64,000 nucleotides of DNA from Gammaproteobacteria bacterium (GTDB lineage Bacteria; Pseudomonadota; Gammaproteobacteria; Chromatiales; Chromatiaceae), in assembly GCA_011389885.1 (NCBI GenBank), contig JAABTK010000013.1:1-64000 (forward strand), in the 5' to 3' direction. Within the stretch, counting starts at the first letter, position 1. Each line of letters opens with the position of its first letter. The notes beneath the pieces are model-generated. The model saw only the letters and a list, made by a program, of their open reading frames with translations. It searched no databases and was not told where the DNA came from. The position numbers and the translations under genes were made by a program. This document shows positions 8,827-17,188 of the stretch, one piece after another.

Positions 8827-10091
8827 CGGTTGTTTTTCGCCGCTTGGATGCGGAACAGGTTGTTGGCCGCTTCGAGCACCGTTTGTTCGCCGTCGTGACC
8901 GGCTTGGCGCATGGCGGTGCTGGGGGCGTGCAGGAATTTGTTGGTCAGGGTGCGGGCCAGGTAGTGCAGGGCCTCTTCCGCGGGCTTGCCGGCGCGCACC
9001 TGGCGCAAGGCGCGCTCCAGTACGTCGTCGCGCATGTCTTCGGCCTGGCGGCGGAAGTCCTGCACCACCTTGATCGCGTCCAGCGAGCGCACCCAGCCCA
9101 TGAAGTCGTCTACATGAAAGTCGATAATCTCTTGCGCCTGTTCCGCCGCCTCTTGGCGGGAGCGCATGTTTTCCTGAATCACCTCGTCGAGGTCATCCAC
9201 GGTGTAGAGGTAGACGTCGTCCAGTTGGTCCACTTCGCTTTCGATGTCGCGCGGGACCGCGATGTCGACCATGAAGATCGGGCGATGGCGGCGCTTTTTC
9301 AGCGCGCTCTCCACCGTGCCCTTGCCCAGCACCGGCAACGGGCTGGCGGTGGAGGAGATGACGATGTCCGCCTCCGGGAGGTGGGCGGCGATTTCGGTGA
9401 GGCCGATGGCGAAGCCGCCGAACTGGGTGGCTAGGCCGTGGGCGCGCTCCACGGTGCGGTTGGCCACGATGATGCGGCCGATGCCGTGCTGGCTTAGGTG
9501 CCGGGCGGCGAGTTCGATGGTCTCGCCGGCGCCGATCAGCAGCGCGGTTTGCTGGGAGAGGTCGGCGAAGATCTGGCGCGCCAGGCTCACCGCGGCGAAG
9601 GCCACCGAGACCGGGCTGCGGCCGATGGCGGTGTCGGTGCGCACCTGTTTGGCCACCGCGAAGGTGCTTTGGAACAGGCGGCACAGCACCTTGCCCGGGC
9701 TGCTGGCATCGACCGCGGTTTGGTAGGCGGACTTGACCTGGCCGAGGATTTGCGGCTCGCCGAGGATTAAGGAATCCAGCCCGCAGGCCACCCGCAGCAG
9801 ATGCCGGACCGCGTCTTCGCCGTGGCGTTGGTATAAATAAGGCGAGATGGTTTCCACCTCCAGGCCGTGGAATTGCGCCAGCCAGTGCGCCACCTCGGCG
9901 CTCTCGGTCTCGGCTAGGCCGCAGTAAATCTCGGTGCGGTTGCAGGTGGACAGGATGAGGGCTTCTTCCACCCCGGGCTGTTTCAACAGCTCGCGCAACG
10001 CCCCGGTGATGATGTCCGGGCCGAAGGAGAGGCGCTCGCGGATTTCCACCGGGGCGCTCTTGTGATTTAAACCAAGGGTCAATAAGGCCAT
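8823..10091 (-). CDS. hemA: Glutamyl-tRNA reductase
   Basis: NADPH-dependent reduction of glutamyl-tRNA(Glu) to glutamate-1-semialdehyde, the committed step of the C5 tetrapyrrole pathway. The 422-residue product starts [31 protein letters not shown] holds the catalytic cysteine near residue 50. The NADPH domain has [15 protein letters not shown], and the C-terminal dimerisation domain is helical. It is the first gene of the hemA-prfA-prmC operon. Together with hemC/hemD at the left end it shows that the organism uses the C5 route. Confidence 0.98.
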   Translation of the reverse strand: MALLTLGLNHKSAPVEIRERLSFGPDIITGALRELLKQPGVEEALILSTCNRTEIYCGLAETESAEVAHWLAQFHGLEVETISPYLYQRHGEDAVRHLLRVACGLDSLILGEPQILGQVKSAYQTAVDASSPGKVLCRLFQSTFAVAKQVRTDTAIGRSPVSVAFAAVSLARQIFADLSQQTALLIGAGETIELAARHLSQHGIGRIIVANRTVERAHGLATQFGGFAIGLTEIAAHLPEADIVISSTASPLPVLGKGTVESALKKRRHRPIFMVDIAVPRDIESEVDQLDDVYLYTVDDLDEVIQENMRSRQEAAEQAQEIIDFHVDDFMGWVRSLDAIKVVQDFRRQAEDMRDDVLERALRQVRAGKPAEEALHYLARTLTNKFLHAPSTAMRQAGHDGEQTVLEAANNLFRIQAAKNNR

Positions 10092-10410
10092 ACGAGAAAG
10101 GGTTCGATAAGACGTGACCGATTCATGATTCTCGCTAATCGAAGCCCTAAATGCAAGGTCTGCGGCTCGGGAGCAACCGATCCGAGGCGCTTGCGCAACG
10201 CAGAGGGCGCGGAGTCCATGCCGGTTTCATGCCCGTTCCCAAGGTTTCCTTGCGCAGGCATGCCTTGCAAGGCCCTAGTAGGCCCGCGCCGAAGCAACGG
10301 GAACTAAGGTGGCGGGCGGTTGAGGCCTTAGCCGGGCTTGGGGCTGCGCTCGCCTAGGCGCCAACCACTCAGTTGAAGCACAGATAAACACGGATGAACA
10401 CAGATCGGCG

Positions 10411-10483
10411 GATGGACAAGGGCGCTCCCGCAAAATCTCAAAGATCCGTCAACCCCTCAGCGCCGCGCCCATCATGGGCGCCC
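10411..10483 (+). repeat. Dispersed repeat, GCTCCCGCAA family
   Basis: This copy matches 55459-55529 and the inverted copy at 4062-4132 through the shared blocks GGCGCTCCCGCAA, TCAAAGA, CAGCGC and GCGCCCAT. The ends are mutually complementary around GGGCGC, so a hairpin is possible. Confidence 0.75.
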
Positions 10484-10595
10484 TTTTGCGGTCCATACCG
10501 GACCAATGTTCGGGCTCAGAGCGGTTGCGGCCTCGCGTTGGAGTACACGCCTTGGCGTGTGCGGGCCAGGACGCACAGCCCGAGGGCTGTACTCC
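10484..10595 (+). repeat. 112-bp dispersed repeat with hairpin core
   Basis: It aligns without gaps to 26581-26692, also 112 bp. The right part runs from GGAGTACA to TGTACTCC, which are inverted repeats, and contains the perfect palindrome ACACGCCTTGGCGTGT. The left part has CATACCGGACC and GCGGTTGCGGCCTCGCG. Partial copies occur at 277, 26745 and 43345. Confidence 0.85.
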
Positions 10596-10682
10596 AGGCG
10601 GACCGGCATCCCGGCCCTGGAACGCGGGACGCTCAAGCCGGAATTGATCCGCGCCCTCTGCGTTGCTAAATGGCGTATTGCT

Positions 10683-10697
10683 GCGCGGCTGTGCTAG
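10683..10697 (-). repeat. Gene-end motif, copy 3 (GCGCGGCTGTGCTAG)
   Basis: The 15 bases match the core of the motifs at 5538 and 6842. Here the motif runs across the stop codon of the secreted-protein gene that ends at 10694. Confidence 0.6.
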
Positions 10698-11740
10698 TTG
10701 CCGATTGCGGCGCTGAATCGGCTGCCGGGCAGTACCTGGAAGTTCGGTTTTAAGGTGATCTTGCCGCCGCTGCGCAGGTTCATGTCGCCGTGGGTGGTGG
10801 CCGTTCCCACTACCACGTCCTGCACCAGGATGTCGCAGGGGACAGTGATATCGTAGTCGCCCGGCGCGATTTCATTGCGGATTTCGTGCGCCGGCTCGCA
10901 GCTGCCGTCGATTACGGTGATGTTGACCTGGCGGCTGCTGGTCTGCCCCGAGGTGTCGGTGACGCTGAGGGTGAACGCCAACAGGCCTTCGCCCTTGACT
11001 TCCGGGTAATTCAGCGTGGGTGAGGTGGAGAGGGGTTGGCCGAGGATGTACCACTGATAGCGCAGGCTGCCGCCGTCCGGGTCATAGGAGCCGCTGCCGT
11101 CGATTTTGAGGCTGAAGGGGGAAAAGCCGGTGGAGGGGGTGGCCGCGATGCGCACCACCGGGGCGCCGCTGTGCGCCAGGGTCGTGGTGGTGGTGGAGGC
11201 GGTGCTGGTTGTGGTGGTGGTGGCCGCCGCTGTGGTGGTGGTGGTGGTGCCGGCGGCGGTGGTGGTCGTGCCGCCGGCGGCGGTAGTGGTGGTCGTGCCG
11301 GCGGCGGTGGTGGTCGTGGTGCTGGATGTGGTGGTGGAAGATGTGGTGGTGGAACTGGTGGAGCTGGTGGTCACCCCAGGGACCCAGTTGGGGAATTGGT
11401 CCATGCGCAGATTGACCCGAATGTCTTGGGTGTCCACGGTGATGGGCACGTCCACATTGCCCAGGGCGCCGCCGTTGTAGGCAATCGCCTCGCCCTGGAA
11501 GCGCAAGGTCCAGTTGCCGACGGCGACCGCGAGGCTGTAGTTGCCCGCGGCGTCGGTGTAGATGATGGCGTCGCTGCCGAGGATGGTCGTCGGTATGCCG
11601 CCGCGACCCTCGCCGGCGTCGTACAGTCGGTTGCTATTGACATCCTCGTACACGCGACCACTGACGGAGTAGGCGGAAGCGCCTTGGGCGCAGAGTAAAA
11701 AGCAAGTTGCAGCTATCGATAATAGGGATTTTGAGACCAT
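10694..11740 (-). CDS. Secreted modular protein: B-repeat-like domain, Thr-rich linker, PKD domain, coathanger-stack-like C-terminus
   Basis: The product has 348 residues. The N-terminal 23 residues are a Sec signal peptide ending near GASA. Residues about 24-115 start SVSGRVYEDVNSNRLYDAGE, the pattern of SdrD-type/carboxypeptidase-regulatory-like beta-sandwich domains with a possible Ca-binding Asp/Asn loop. Residues about 120-190 are almost only Thr, Ser, Ala and Gly: a flexible, probably O-glycosylatable linker. A PKD-like domain follows (GSGSYDPDGGSLRYQWYI). The last 70 residues end GGKITLKPNFQVLPGSRF, the signature I know from 3-coathanger-stack or adhesin-type modules. It probably acts as a surface or extracellular adhesin or binding protein. 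It is monocistronic and flanked by repeats. Confidence 0.8.
   Translation of the reverse strand: MVSKSLLSIAATCFLLCAQGASAYSVSGRVYEDVNSNRLYDAGEGRGGIPTTILGSDAIIYTDAAGNYSLAVAVGNWTLRFQGEAIAYNGGALGNVDVPITVDTQDIRVNLRMDQFPNWVPGVTTSSTSSTTTSSTTTSSTTTTTAAGTTTTTAAGGTTTTAAGTTTTTTAAATTTTTSTASTTTTTLAHSGAPVVRIAATPSTGFSPFSLKIDGSGSYDPDGGSLRYQWYILGQPLSTSPTLNYPEVKGEGLLAFTLSVTDTSGQTSSRQVNITVIDGSCEPAHEIRNEIAPGDYDITVPCDILVQDVVVGTATTHGDMNLRSGGKITLKPNFQVLPGSRFSAAIGN
11150..11370. repeat. Low-complexity GGT/GTG-rich coding repeat
   Basis: The Thr-rich linker of the secreted protein is encoded by runs of ACC/ACG codons, read on the plus strand as GGTGGTGGT and GTCGTGGTGGT blocks. Such DNA is prone to slippage, so linker length may vary between strains. 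The open frame seen on the plus strand here is a Gly/Val-rich shadow. Confidence 0.8.
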
Positions 11741-12037
11741 CGCCGGGATTCCTCGTTACAAGCGGGCGCGAGTGCGGTTGCCCCCAAAGCCTAATTAGCC
11801 GGGCCATTGACGTCAAGGGACATTATGGCGTATTGGGAGAAAATGCCGATTCCTCCCGCAGGCCGGGATGACGCAGGAGCGGCTTTCACGGTACAGTTCC
11901 GGCTTCGCTGCTCGGGTCCGGGCCTTAAAAGCCCGGCAGGGCCGTGACCCAAGTCACGGCGACGGCGGCTGATCCAGGCGCAAGCGCCGATCCGCGGCCT
12001 GCGGTCGGACCCAGCGTCTATTTTTGGAGTGGTTTTT
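11741..12037. other. Divergent promoter region
   Basis: This spacer separates the minus-strand secreted protein from the plus-strand TPR lipoprotein. Both promoters should lie here, but I cannot pick convincing -35/-10 pairs. A GGAG at 12026-12029 is the ribosome binding site that decides the start of the next gene. Confidence 0.45.
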
Positions 12038-13819
12038 GTGAACATCGAAAAACGGAAGCCTTTCGGGGCCTCGACCGGCGCGCGGTGCAAGCCGCTGTGG
12101 GCGGCTCTGTTGCTGATCGGCCTAGGCGGGTGCGCCGCCTTGCATCAACCCGCGACGACCGACAAGCCGGCCGCGGAGACGGCGGCGGAAAAGCCCGCGC
12201 CCGCGCCGCTGGCGAAGCCTGCCGAGAGCGACCAGCGGTTGGACGCCGACACCGTGTTCAATGTGCTGGCGGGGGAGGTGGCGACCCAGCGCGAGCGTTT
12301 TCCCGAGGCCTACCGGTATAACTATCAGGTGGCGGTGGCCGCGCGCGACCCCAAGGCGGCGGAACGGGCGGCGCGCATCGGCGTCCACCTAGGCGACAAC
12401 GAACAGGCGCAGGATGCCGCGCGGCTGTGGGCGGAACTCGCGCCGCGCAGTCTGGGCGCGCGCCAATTGCTGGTGATGCTGGCCATGCGCCAGGACGATA
12501 TGGAACTGGCCTATGGGCAACTGCGGGCGGTGGTGGAGGTGGCGCGCCAGCGTGAGGGCGACGGCTTCCTGCATGCGATGGGCGCGGCCACCGTGGAGAA
12601 GGACTATGCGGCGGCGTTGGAGCTGATGCAGCGGTTGCGGGCGGAGTTCGCGGATGCGGCCTATGCGCACTATGCGGCGGCGCTGGTGGCGGCCTTGGGG
12701 CAGGAGAATCAAATCGCCGCGGAGGCGGTGGATCGGACGCTGGAATTAGAACCCGACCTGGTCAAGGCGTACATCCTGCGCAGCCGTCTCCTGGCCGGCG
12801 CGGGCGACTCGGAGGCGGCGCTGGCGGAACTCGACAAGGCGGTGAGGTTGTTCCCGGAGGATCATGCCTTGCGCTCCGCCTATGCCCGGTTTTTGGTGGA
12901 CGCGGAGCAGGTTGAGGCGGCCTATGCGCAGTTTCTGGAGCTTCGCGCCCAAACCCCGGAGGATCCGGACGTGCATTTCAACCTCGGGGTGTTGGCGGTC
13001 CAGTTGGAGCGCCGCCAGCAGGCCAAGGGGCATTTTCGCGCCTTGGTGGAGATGCGCAAGCGGCAGGACGAGGCGGCTTTTTACCTGGGCTGGATCGCCG
13101 AGGAGGAGGCGCGGGTTCAGGCGGCGATTGATTGGTACGAACAGGTGGAGGAGGGCGATGTCTGGGTGGACGCCCATTCGCGGATGGCCCGGCTGTTGGC
13201 GCAACGGGGCGACCTGAACCGGGCGCGGGAGATCCTGCACCGATTGCGTATCGCGGTCCCGGCGCACGCGGCGCAGCTTTACCAGTTGGAGGCCTCGCTG
13301 CTGCAGGAATACGCCGGTGACGAGGCGGTGATGGCCTTCTACGAGCGCGCCCTGGACCAGCACCCGGGGGACGCAGAACTGCTCTATGCGCGGGCCATGT
13401 TCGCCGTCTCCATCGGTCGGATCGAGGTGCTGGAGCGGGATCTGCGGGCGATTCTGGCCGAGCAGCCGGATCATACGGACGCGCTGAATGCCTTGGGCTA
13501 TACCTTGGCCGACCAAACCGAGCGCCATGCGGAGGCCTTGGGTTACATCGAAAAGGCCTTGGCGCTGGAGCCGGGCTCGCCAGCGGTGCTCGACAGCATG
13601 GGCTGGGTGCAGTACCGCCTGGGCAACATTGAGCTGGCGCTGAAGTACCTGAGCCAGGCCTTTGAAAAGCTGACGGACCCCGAGATCGCCGCCCACTATG
13701 GCGAGGTGCTATGGGTGCTTGGGCGTGAGGAGGAGGCGCAGGAGGCGTGGCGGCGCGGGCTCGAAGAGGCGCCGGACAACGAGTACCTGCAACGCACCCT
13801 GGAGCGGCTACAGCCATGA
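12038..13819 (+). CDS. TPR-repeat outer-membrane-type lipoprotein
   Basis: The product has 593 residues. The N-terminus has a basic region, a hydrophobic stretch LWAALLLIGLGGC and a lipobox with Cys near residue 32, so it should be a lipoprotein. The residue after Cys is Ala, not Asp, which suggests outer-membrane sorting. The rest is alpha-helical with many TPR units, for example EPDLVKAYILRSRLLAGAGD and PGSPAVLDSMGWVQYRLGN. I choose GTG at 12038 because GGAG sits 8 bases upstream; an in-frame GTG at 12029 overlaps that site. The stop overlaps the ispE start (ATGA). TPR lipoproteins precede lolB-ispE in related genomes, but lolB is missing here. Confidence 0.9.
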   Translation: MNIEKRKPFGASTGARCKPLWAALLLIGLGGCAALHQPATTDKPAAETAAEKPAPAPLAKPAESDQRLDADTVFNVLAGEVATQRERFPEAYRYNYQVAVAARDPKAAERAARIGVHLGDNEQAQDAARLWAELAPRSLGARQLLVMLAMRQDDMELAYGQLRAVVEVARQREGDGFLHAMGAATVEKDYAAALELMQRLRAEFADAAYAHYAAALVAALGQENQIAAEAVDRTLELEPDLVKAYILRSRLLAGAGDSEAALAELDKAVRLFPEDHALRSAYARFLVDAEQVEAAYAQFLELRAQTPEDPDVHFNLGVLAVQLERRQQAKGHFRALVEMRKRQDEAAFYLGWIAEEEARVQAAIDWYEQVEEGDVWVDAHSRMARLLAQRGDLNRAREILHRLRIAVPAHAAQLYQLEASLLQEYAGDEAVMAFYERALDQHPGDAELLYARAMFAVSIGRIEVLERDLRAILAEQPDHTDALNALGYTLADQTERHAEALGYIEKALALEPGSPAVLDSMGWVQYRLGNIELALKYLSQAFEKLTDPEIAAHYGEVLWVLGREEEAQEAWRRGLEEAPDNEYLQRTLERLQP

Positions 13820-14649
13820 CGCTGGAGCTGCCGGCCCCGGCCAAGCTTAACCGCATGTTGCATATCGTGGGGCGGCGGGAGGACGGCTATCACCTGCTGC
13901 AAACGGTGTTTCAATTCCTCGACTTCGGCGACACCCTGCGTCTGGGGTTGCGCCAAGACGGCCGGCTGTTGCGGGCGGACCGGTTGCCGGGCGTGGCCCC
14001 GGGGCAGGACCTGGTCCTGCGCGCCGCGCGCGCCTTGCAACGCGCGAGCGGCGTCGCCCTGGGGGCGGACCTGGCATTGGAAAAGCGCTTGCCGATGGGC
14101 GGCGGCCTCGGCGGCGGCAGCTCGGACGCCGCCACTACGCTGCACGGGCTGAACCGGCTGTGGGAGCTGGGCTGGGGCGAGGACCGTTTGGCCGCCTTGG
14201 GCCTGACCCTGGGCGCCGATGTGCCGGTGTTTGTGCGCGGGCGCGCCGCCTGGGCCGAGGGCGTGGGCGAGCGCTTGACCCCGGTGGAGCTGCCCGAGCC
14301 CTGGTTCCTGGTGTTGATTCCGCAGGCGCAGGTCTCCACTGCGGAAATTTTTTCCGCCCCGGAATTGACACGCGATTCATCTCCCATCACAATACGCGCC
14401 TTTCTTGCCGGGAGCGGCGGTAACGACTGCGAAGCGGTCGTGCGTGCGCGCTTTCCGGTAGTGGATCAGGCGATGCGCTGGCTGGCCGAACGGGCCGAGG
14501 CGCGCATGACGGGCACCGGGGCGGCATTGTTCGCGCCCTTCGATTCCGCCGCCGCCGCCGGTAGCGTGTTGCAGCAAGCCGCGGGGCGTTGGTCGGGCTT
14601 CGTCGCCCGCGGCTGTAACCAATCGCCATTGATCCGGGCACTGATTTGA
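13816..14649 (+). CDS. ispE: 4-diphosphocytidyl-2-C-methyl-D-erythritol kinase
   Basis: Phosphorylates CDP-methylerythritol in the non-mevalonate (MEP) pathway of isoprenoid synthesis. The 277-residue GHMP kinase starts [38 protein letters not shown] is the ATP-binding glycine-rich loop, and the C-terminal [10 protein letters not shown] is the third GHMP motif. The start overlaps the upstream TPR gene by four bases. tRNA-Gln and prs follow, the standard gammaproteobacterial order. Confidence 0.97.
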   Translation: MTLELPAPAKLNRMLHIVGRREDGYHLLQTVFQFLDFGDTLRLGLRQDGRLLRADRLPGVAPGQDLVLRAARALQRASGVALGADLALEKRLPMGGGLGGGSSDAATTLHGLNRLWELGWGEDRLAALGLTLGADVPVFVRGRAAWAEGVGERLTPVELPEPWFLVLIPQAQVSTAEIFSAPELTRDSSPITIRAFLAGSGGNDCEAVVRARFPVVDQAMRWLAERAEARMTGTGAALFAPFDSAAAAGSVLQQAAGRWSGFVARGCNQSPLIRALI

Positions 14650-14663
14650 CACACCGATTTTAT

Positions 14664-14738
14664 TGGGGCGTCGCCAAGCGGTAAGGCACAGGGTTTTGAT
14701 CCCTGCATTCCCAGGTTCGAATCCTGGCGCCCCAGCCA
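14664..14738 (+). tRNA. tRNA-Gln (anticodon TTG)
   Basis: The sequence folds as a complete cloverleaf. The acceptor stem TGGGGCG pairs with CGCCCCA. The anticodon stem CAGGG/CCCTG encloses the loop TTTTGAT with anticodon TTG. The T arm contains GGTTCGAATCC. Discriminator G and CCA are encoded (14736-14738). It sits 14 bp after ispE and before prs, the conserved position of a tRNA-Gln in gammaproteobacteria. Confidence 0.97.
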
Positions 14739-14791
14739 TTTCCCTGCATTTGCGGCCTGAACGGGAGGGCGTCTTGGGTTCCAGCGGGATT

Positions 14792-15730
14792 ATGATGTTT
14801 TCGGGAAACGCCAATCCCGAACTCGCCGAAGATATCGCGAAACACCTCAACTTGCCCCTCGGCAAGGCGGTGGTGGGTCGGTTTTCCGACGGCGAGGTGA
14901 TGGCCGAGATTCAAGAAAGCGTGCGCGGACGCGACGTGTACGTGATCCAATCCACCTCCCAGCCCACCAACGACCACCTAATGGAGCTGTTGGTGCTGAT
15001 GGATGCGCTGCGCTGGGCCTCGGCGGGGCGCATCACCGCGGTGGTGCCGTATTTCGGATATGCCCGCCAAGACCGCCGGCCGCGCTCCGCCCGCGTGCCC
15101 ATTACGGCGCGTCTGGTGGCCAAGCAGGTCGCCGCCGCCGGGGCCGATCGGGTGCTCACCGTGGACCTGCATGCGGATCAGATTCAGGGCTTTTTCGATA
15201 TCCCGGTGGATAACATCTACGGGCTGCCCATCCTCCTCGGCGACGTTTGGCGCCAAACCTACCCGGACCTGATCGTGGTGTCGCCCGATGTGGGCGGCGT
15301 GGTGCGGGCGCGGGCGCTAGCCAAGCAGCTCGACGATGCGGAGCTGGCGATTATCGACAAGCGCCGCCCCAAGGCCAACGAGGCGCGGGTGATGAACATC
15401 ATCGGCGACGTGGAGGGCCGCTCCTGCGTGCTGATCGACGACCTGGTGGACACCGCCGGCACCCTGTGCAAGGCCGCGGGCGCGCTGAAGGAGCACGGCG
15501 CGGAGCGCGTGGTGGCCTACTGCACCCACCCGGTGCTATCCGGCCCGGCGGTGGAGAATATCAACCACTCCCCGCTCGACGAACTGGTGGTGTCCAACAC
15601 CATCCCGTTGAGCGAAAAGGCGGCCGGCTGCGCCAAGATTCGCCAAATCAGCGTGGCCGAGCTGTTGGCCGAGTCGGTGCGGCGGATCGCCAACGACGAG
15701 TCCGTCAGCACCCTGCACATGATGGACTAA
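14792..15730 (+). CDS. prs: Ribose-phosphate pyrophosphokinase (PRPP synthetase)
   Basis: Makes 5-phosphoribosyl-1-pyrophosphate from ribose-5-phosphate and ATP for purine, pyrimidine, histidine, tryptophan and NAD synthesis. The 312-residue protein has [14 protein letters not shown], the ribose-phosphate region [19 protein letters not shown], the flexible [14 protein letters not shown], and the PRPP-binding loop [14 protein letters not shown] start at ATG 14792 ([11 protein letters not shown]); 14795 is equally possible. Codons further upstream would run through the tRNA and are rejected. It is separated from rplY by about 135 bp. Confidence 0.97.
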   Translation: MMFSGNANPELAEDIAKHLNLPLGKAVVGRFSDGEVMAEIQESVRGRDVYVIQSTSQPTNDHLMELLVLMDALRWASAGRITAVVPYFGYARQDRRPRSARVPITARLVAKQVAAAGADRVLTVDLHADQIQGFFDIPVDNIYGLPILLGDVWRQTYPDLIVVSPDVGGVVRARALAKQLDDAELAIIDKRRPKANEARVMNIIGDVEGRSCVLIDDLVDTAGTLCKAAGALKEHGAERVVAYCTHPVLSGPAVENINHSPLDELVVSNTIPLSEKAAGCAKIRQISVAELLAESVRRIANDESVSTLHMMD

Positions 15731-15740
15731 ATTCCTCGAA

Positions 15741-15756
15741 CGCCCCGCGCGGGGCG
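15741..15756. other. Perfect palindrome after prs
   Basis: CGCCCCGCGCGGGGCG is a 16-bp perfect palindrome 10 bases after the prs stop. No T-tract follows, so it is not a canonical intrinsic terminator. It may be a processing or mRNA-stability hairpin in the prs-rplY spacer. Confidence 0.4.
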
Positions 15757-15865
15757 CTCGACCATGCACCATCGCCCTGGTCGCGGGGCGGTGGTGTTTT
15801 TCGTCCCGGGCCGGCAGCAATGCAACCGCTCGGGGCTTACTCCTATGAGATTGGAGATGCCAACC

Positions 15866-16480
15866 ATGGAAACTTTCGAACTCGAAGCCCAGCCGCGTAA
15901 CGACCAGGGGAAAGGTGCGAGCCGCCGCCTGCGTCGCACCGGCATGGCGCCTGCGATTATCTACGGGGCCGGTCAGGACCCGCGGATGATTGCGCTGGAT
16001 CACGACAAGCTGGTCCACCACCTGGAACTGGAGGCCTTTTACTCCCACATCCTCACCATTAAGGTGGCGGACACGGTGGAGCAGGTGATTTTGAAGGACC
16101 TTCAGCGCCACCCGGCCAAGCCCTTCATCACCCATGCGGATTTTCAGCGCATTGATGAAAAATCCAAGCTGCGCACCCATGTGCCGCTGCACTACATGAA
16201 CGAGGCCACTTGCCCCGGCGTGAAGGCCGGCGGCATCGTGAACCATCACCTGGCCGATGTGGAAGTAGACTGCCTGCCGAAGGATCTGCCCGAGTTCATT
16301 GAGGTGGATCTGGCTGCGCTCGACGTGGGGCAGTCGGTGCTGCTGTCCGAACTCAAGCTGCCCGCCGGGGTCGCCATCCATGCCCTGATCCAGGGGCCGG
16401 AGAACGACGTGCCAGTGGTGACCATCCACAGCAAGGGCGCTGGCGTAAGCGGCGAAGAGGAAGACGAGGCCGAGGCCTAA
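15866..16480 (+). CDS. rplY: 50S ribosomal protein L25 (Ctc-type, long form)
   Basis: Binds 5S rRNA in the large ribosomal subunit. The 204-residue protein is the long Ctc/TL5 form: an N-terminal L25 domain (METFELEAQPRNDQGKGASRR) plus a C-terminal beta domain and a very acidic tail EEEDEAEA. I choose ATG 15866 because a GGAG lies just upstream with normal spacing; in-frame ATGs at 15845 and 15857 are poorly placed. It sits between prs and pth as in many gammaproteobacteria and is followed by an intrinsic terminator. Confidence 0.96.
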   Translation: METFELEAQPRNDQGKGASRRLRRTGMAPAIIYGAGQDPRMIALDHDKLVHHLELEAFYSHILTIKVADTVEQVILKDLQRHPAKPFITHADFQRIDEKSKLRTHVPLHYMNEATCPGVKAGGIVNHHLADVEVDCLPKDLPEFIEVDLAALDVGQSVLLSELKLPAGVAIHALIQGPENDVPVVTIHSKGAGVSGEEEDEAEA

Positions 16481-16500
16481 TCCCGGCCCCGCATGGCCCG

Positions 16501-16529
16501 AAAAAGGCGGCCGCGTGCCGCCTTTTTTA
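16501..16529 (+). terminator. Intrinsic terminator after rplY
   Basis: GGCGGC (16506-16511), a five-base loop, GCCGCC (16517-16522) and TTTTTT form a textbook hairpin and U-tract. The A-run before the stem can pair with the T-run, so it may work both ways. It lies only 16 bases before the pth start, so pth depends on read-through or on a promoter overlapping this hairpin. Confidence 0.85.
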
Positions 16530-16544
16530 TTAGGAGGAAAACCG

Positions 16545-17129
16545 GTGACCGATTCCCCCGTGCGCATGATCGTAGGCCTGGGCAACCCCGGCGCCCGCTA
16601 CCAGGACACGCGCCACAACGCCGGCTTTTGGCTGGCGGGCGAGGTGGCGCGCGCCTGCCAGGCGCCGCTTAAGCCCGAAACCCGCTTTCATGGCGAAACC
16701 GCGCGGCTGGCCCTCGGCGGGCGTGAGTGCTGGCTGCTCAAGCCGGATACCTTTATGAACCGCAGCGGCCAGGCGGTGGGCGCGCTCGCCCGCTACTATA
16801 AAATCCCGCTGGAAGAAATCCTGGTGGTCCATGACGAGCTGGATCTCGCCCCCGGCGTGGCGCGCCTGAAAAAGGGCGGCGGCCATGGCGGTCACAACGG
16901 CCTGCGCGACATCATGGCGGTGTTGGGCGGCAAGGACTTTCTGCGCCTGCGCTTGGGCATCGGCCACCCCGGGAACGCGCGCGAAGTGGTGGACTATGTG
17001 CTTACCAAGCCGTCCGCGGAAGATCGCACCGAGGTGGAGCGCGCCATCGACCGCGTGCTGAAGGTCCTGCCCCAATTGCTGGCTGGCGAACTCCAGGCCT
17101 GTATGAACAGCCTGCACGTCCGCGCCTGA
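16545..17129 (+). CDS. pth: Peptidyl-tRNA hydrolase
   Basis: Releases peptides from prematurely dissociated peptidyl-tRNA and recycles the tRNA. The 194-residue protein begins at GTG 16545 (MTDSPVRMIVGLGNPG), with AGGAGG at 16532-16537. The catalytic His lies in DTRHNAGFW. The substrate-binding Asn is in LKPDTFMNRSGQA and the acidic residue in VVHDELDL. KGGGHGGHNGLRDI is also typical. The ychF gene, which usually follows pth, is absent here. Confidence 0.97.
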   Translation: MTDSPVRMIVGLGNPGARYQDTRHNAGFWLAGEVARACQAPLKPETRFHGETARLALGGRECWLLKPDTFMNRSGQAVGALARYYKIPLEEILVVHDELDLAPGVARLKKGGGHGGHNGLRDIMAVLGGKDFLRLRLGIGHPGNAREVVDYVLTKPSAEDRTEVERAIDRVLKVLPQLLAGELQACMNSLHVRA

Positions 17130-17188
17130 GCGCGCGGCGGGCGGTCGGCAAGCCGCCGCCGGCCCGCATGTCGGGTCCCGGGCGCGGG

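Larger units (their letters stand above)
10092..10693. other. Repeat-filled spacer upstream of hemA
   Basis: No gene is supported. It contains CTAGTAGGCCCGCGCC (10274-10289, similar to 5331), a CGCAGAGGGCGCGGAG repeat near 10200, an ACACGGATGAACACAGAT repeat near 10388-10405, two longer dispersed repeats back to back (10411-10483 and 10484-10595), and another GCGCCCTCTGCGTTGC block near 10651. The hemA promoter should lie in the leftmost part. Confidence 0.7.

Noticed and set aside
11036-11698. Gly-rich plus-strand open frame
   Set aside because: It is the reverse reading of the Thr-codon repeat in the secreted-protein gene.
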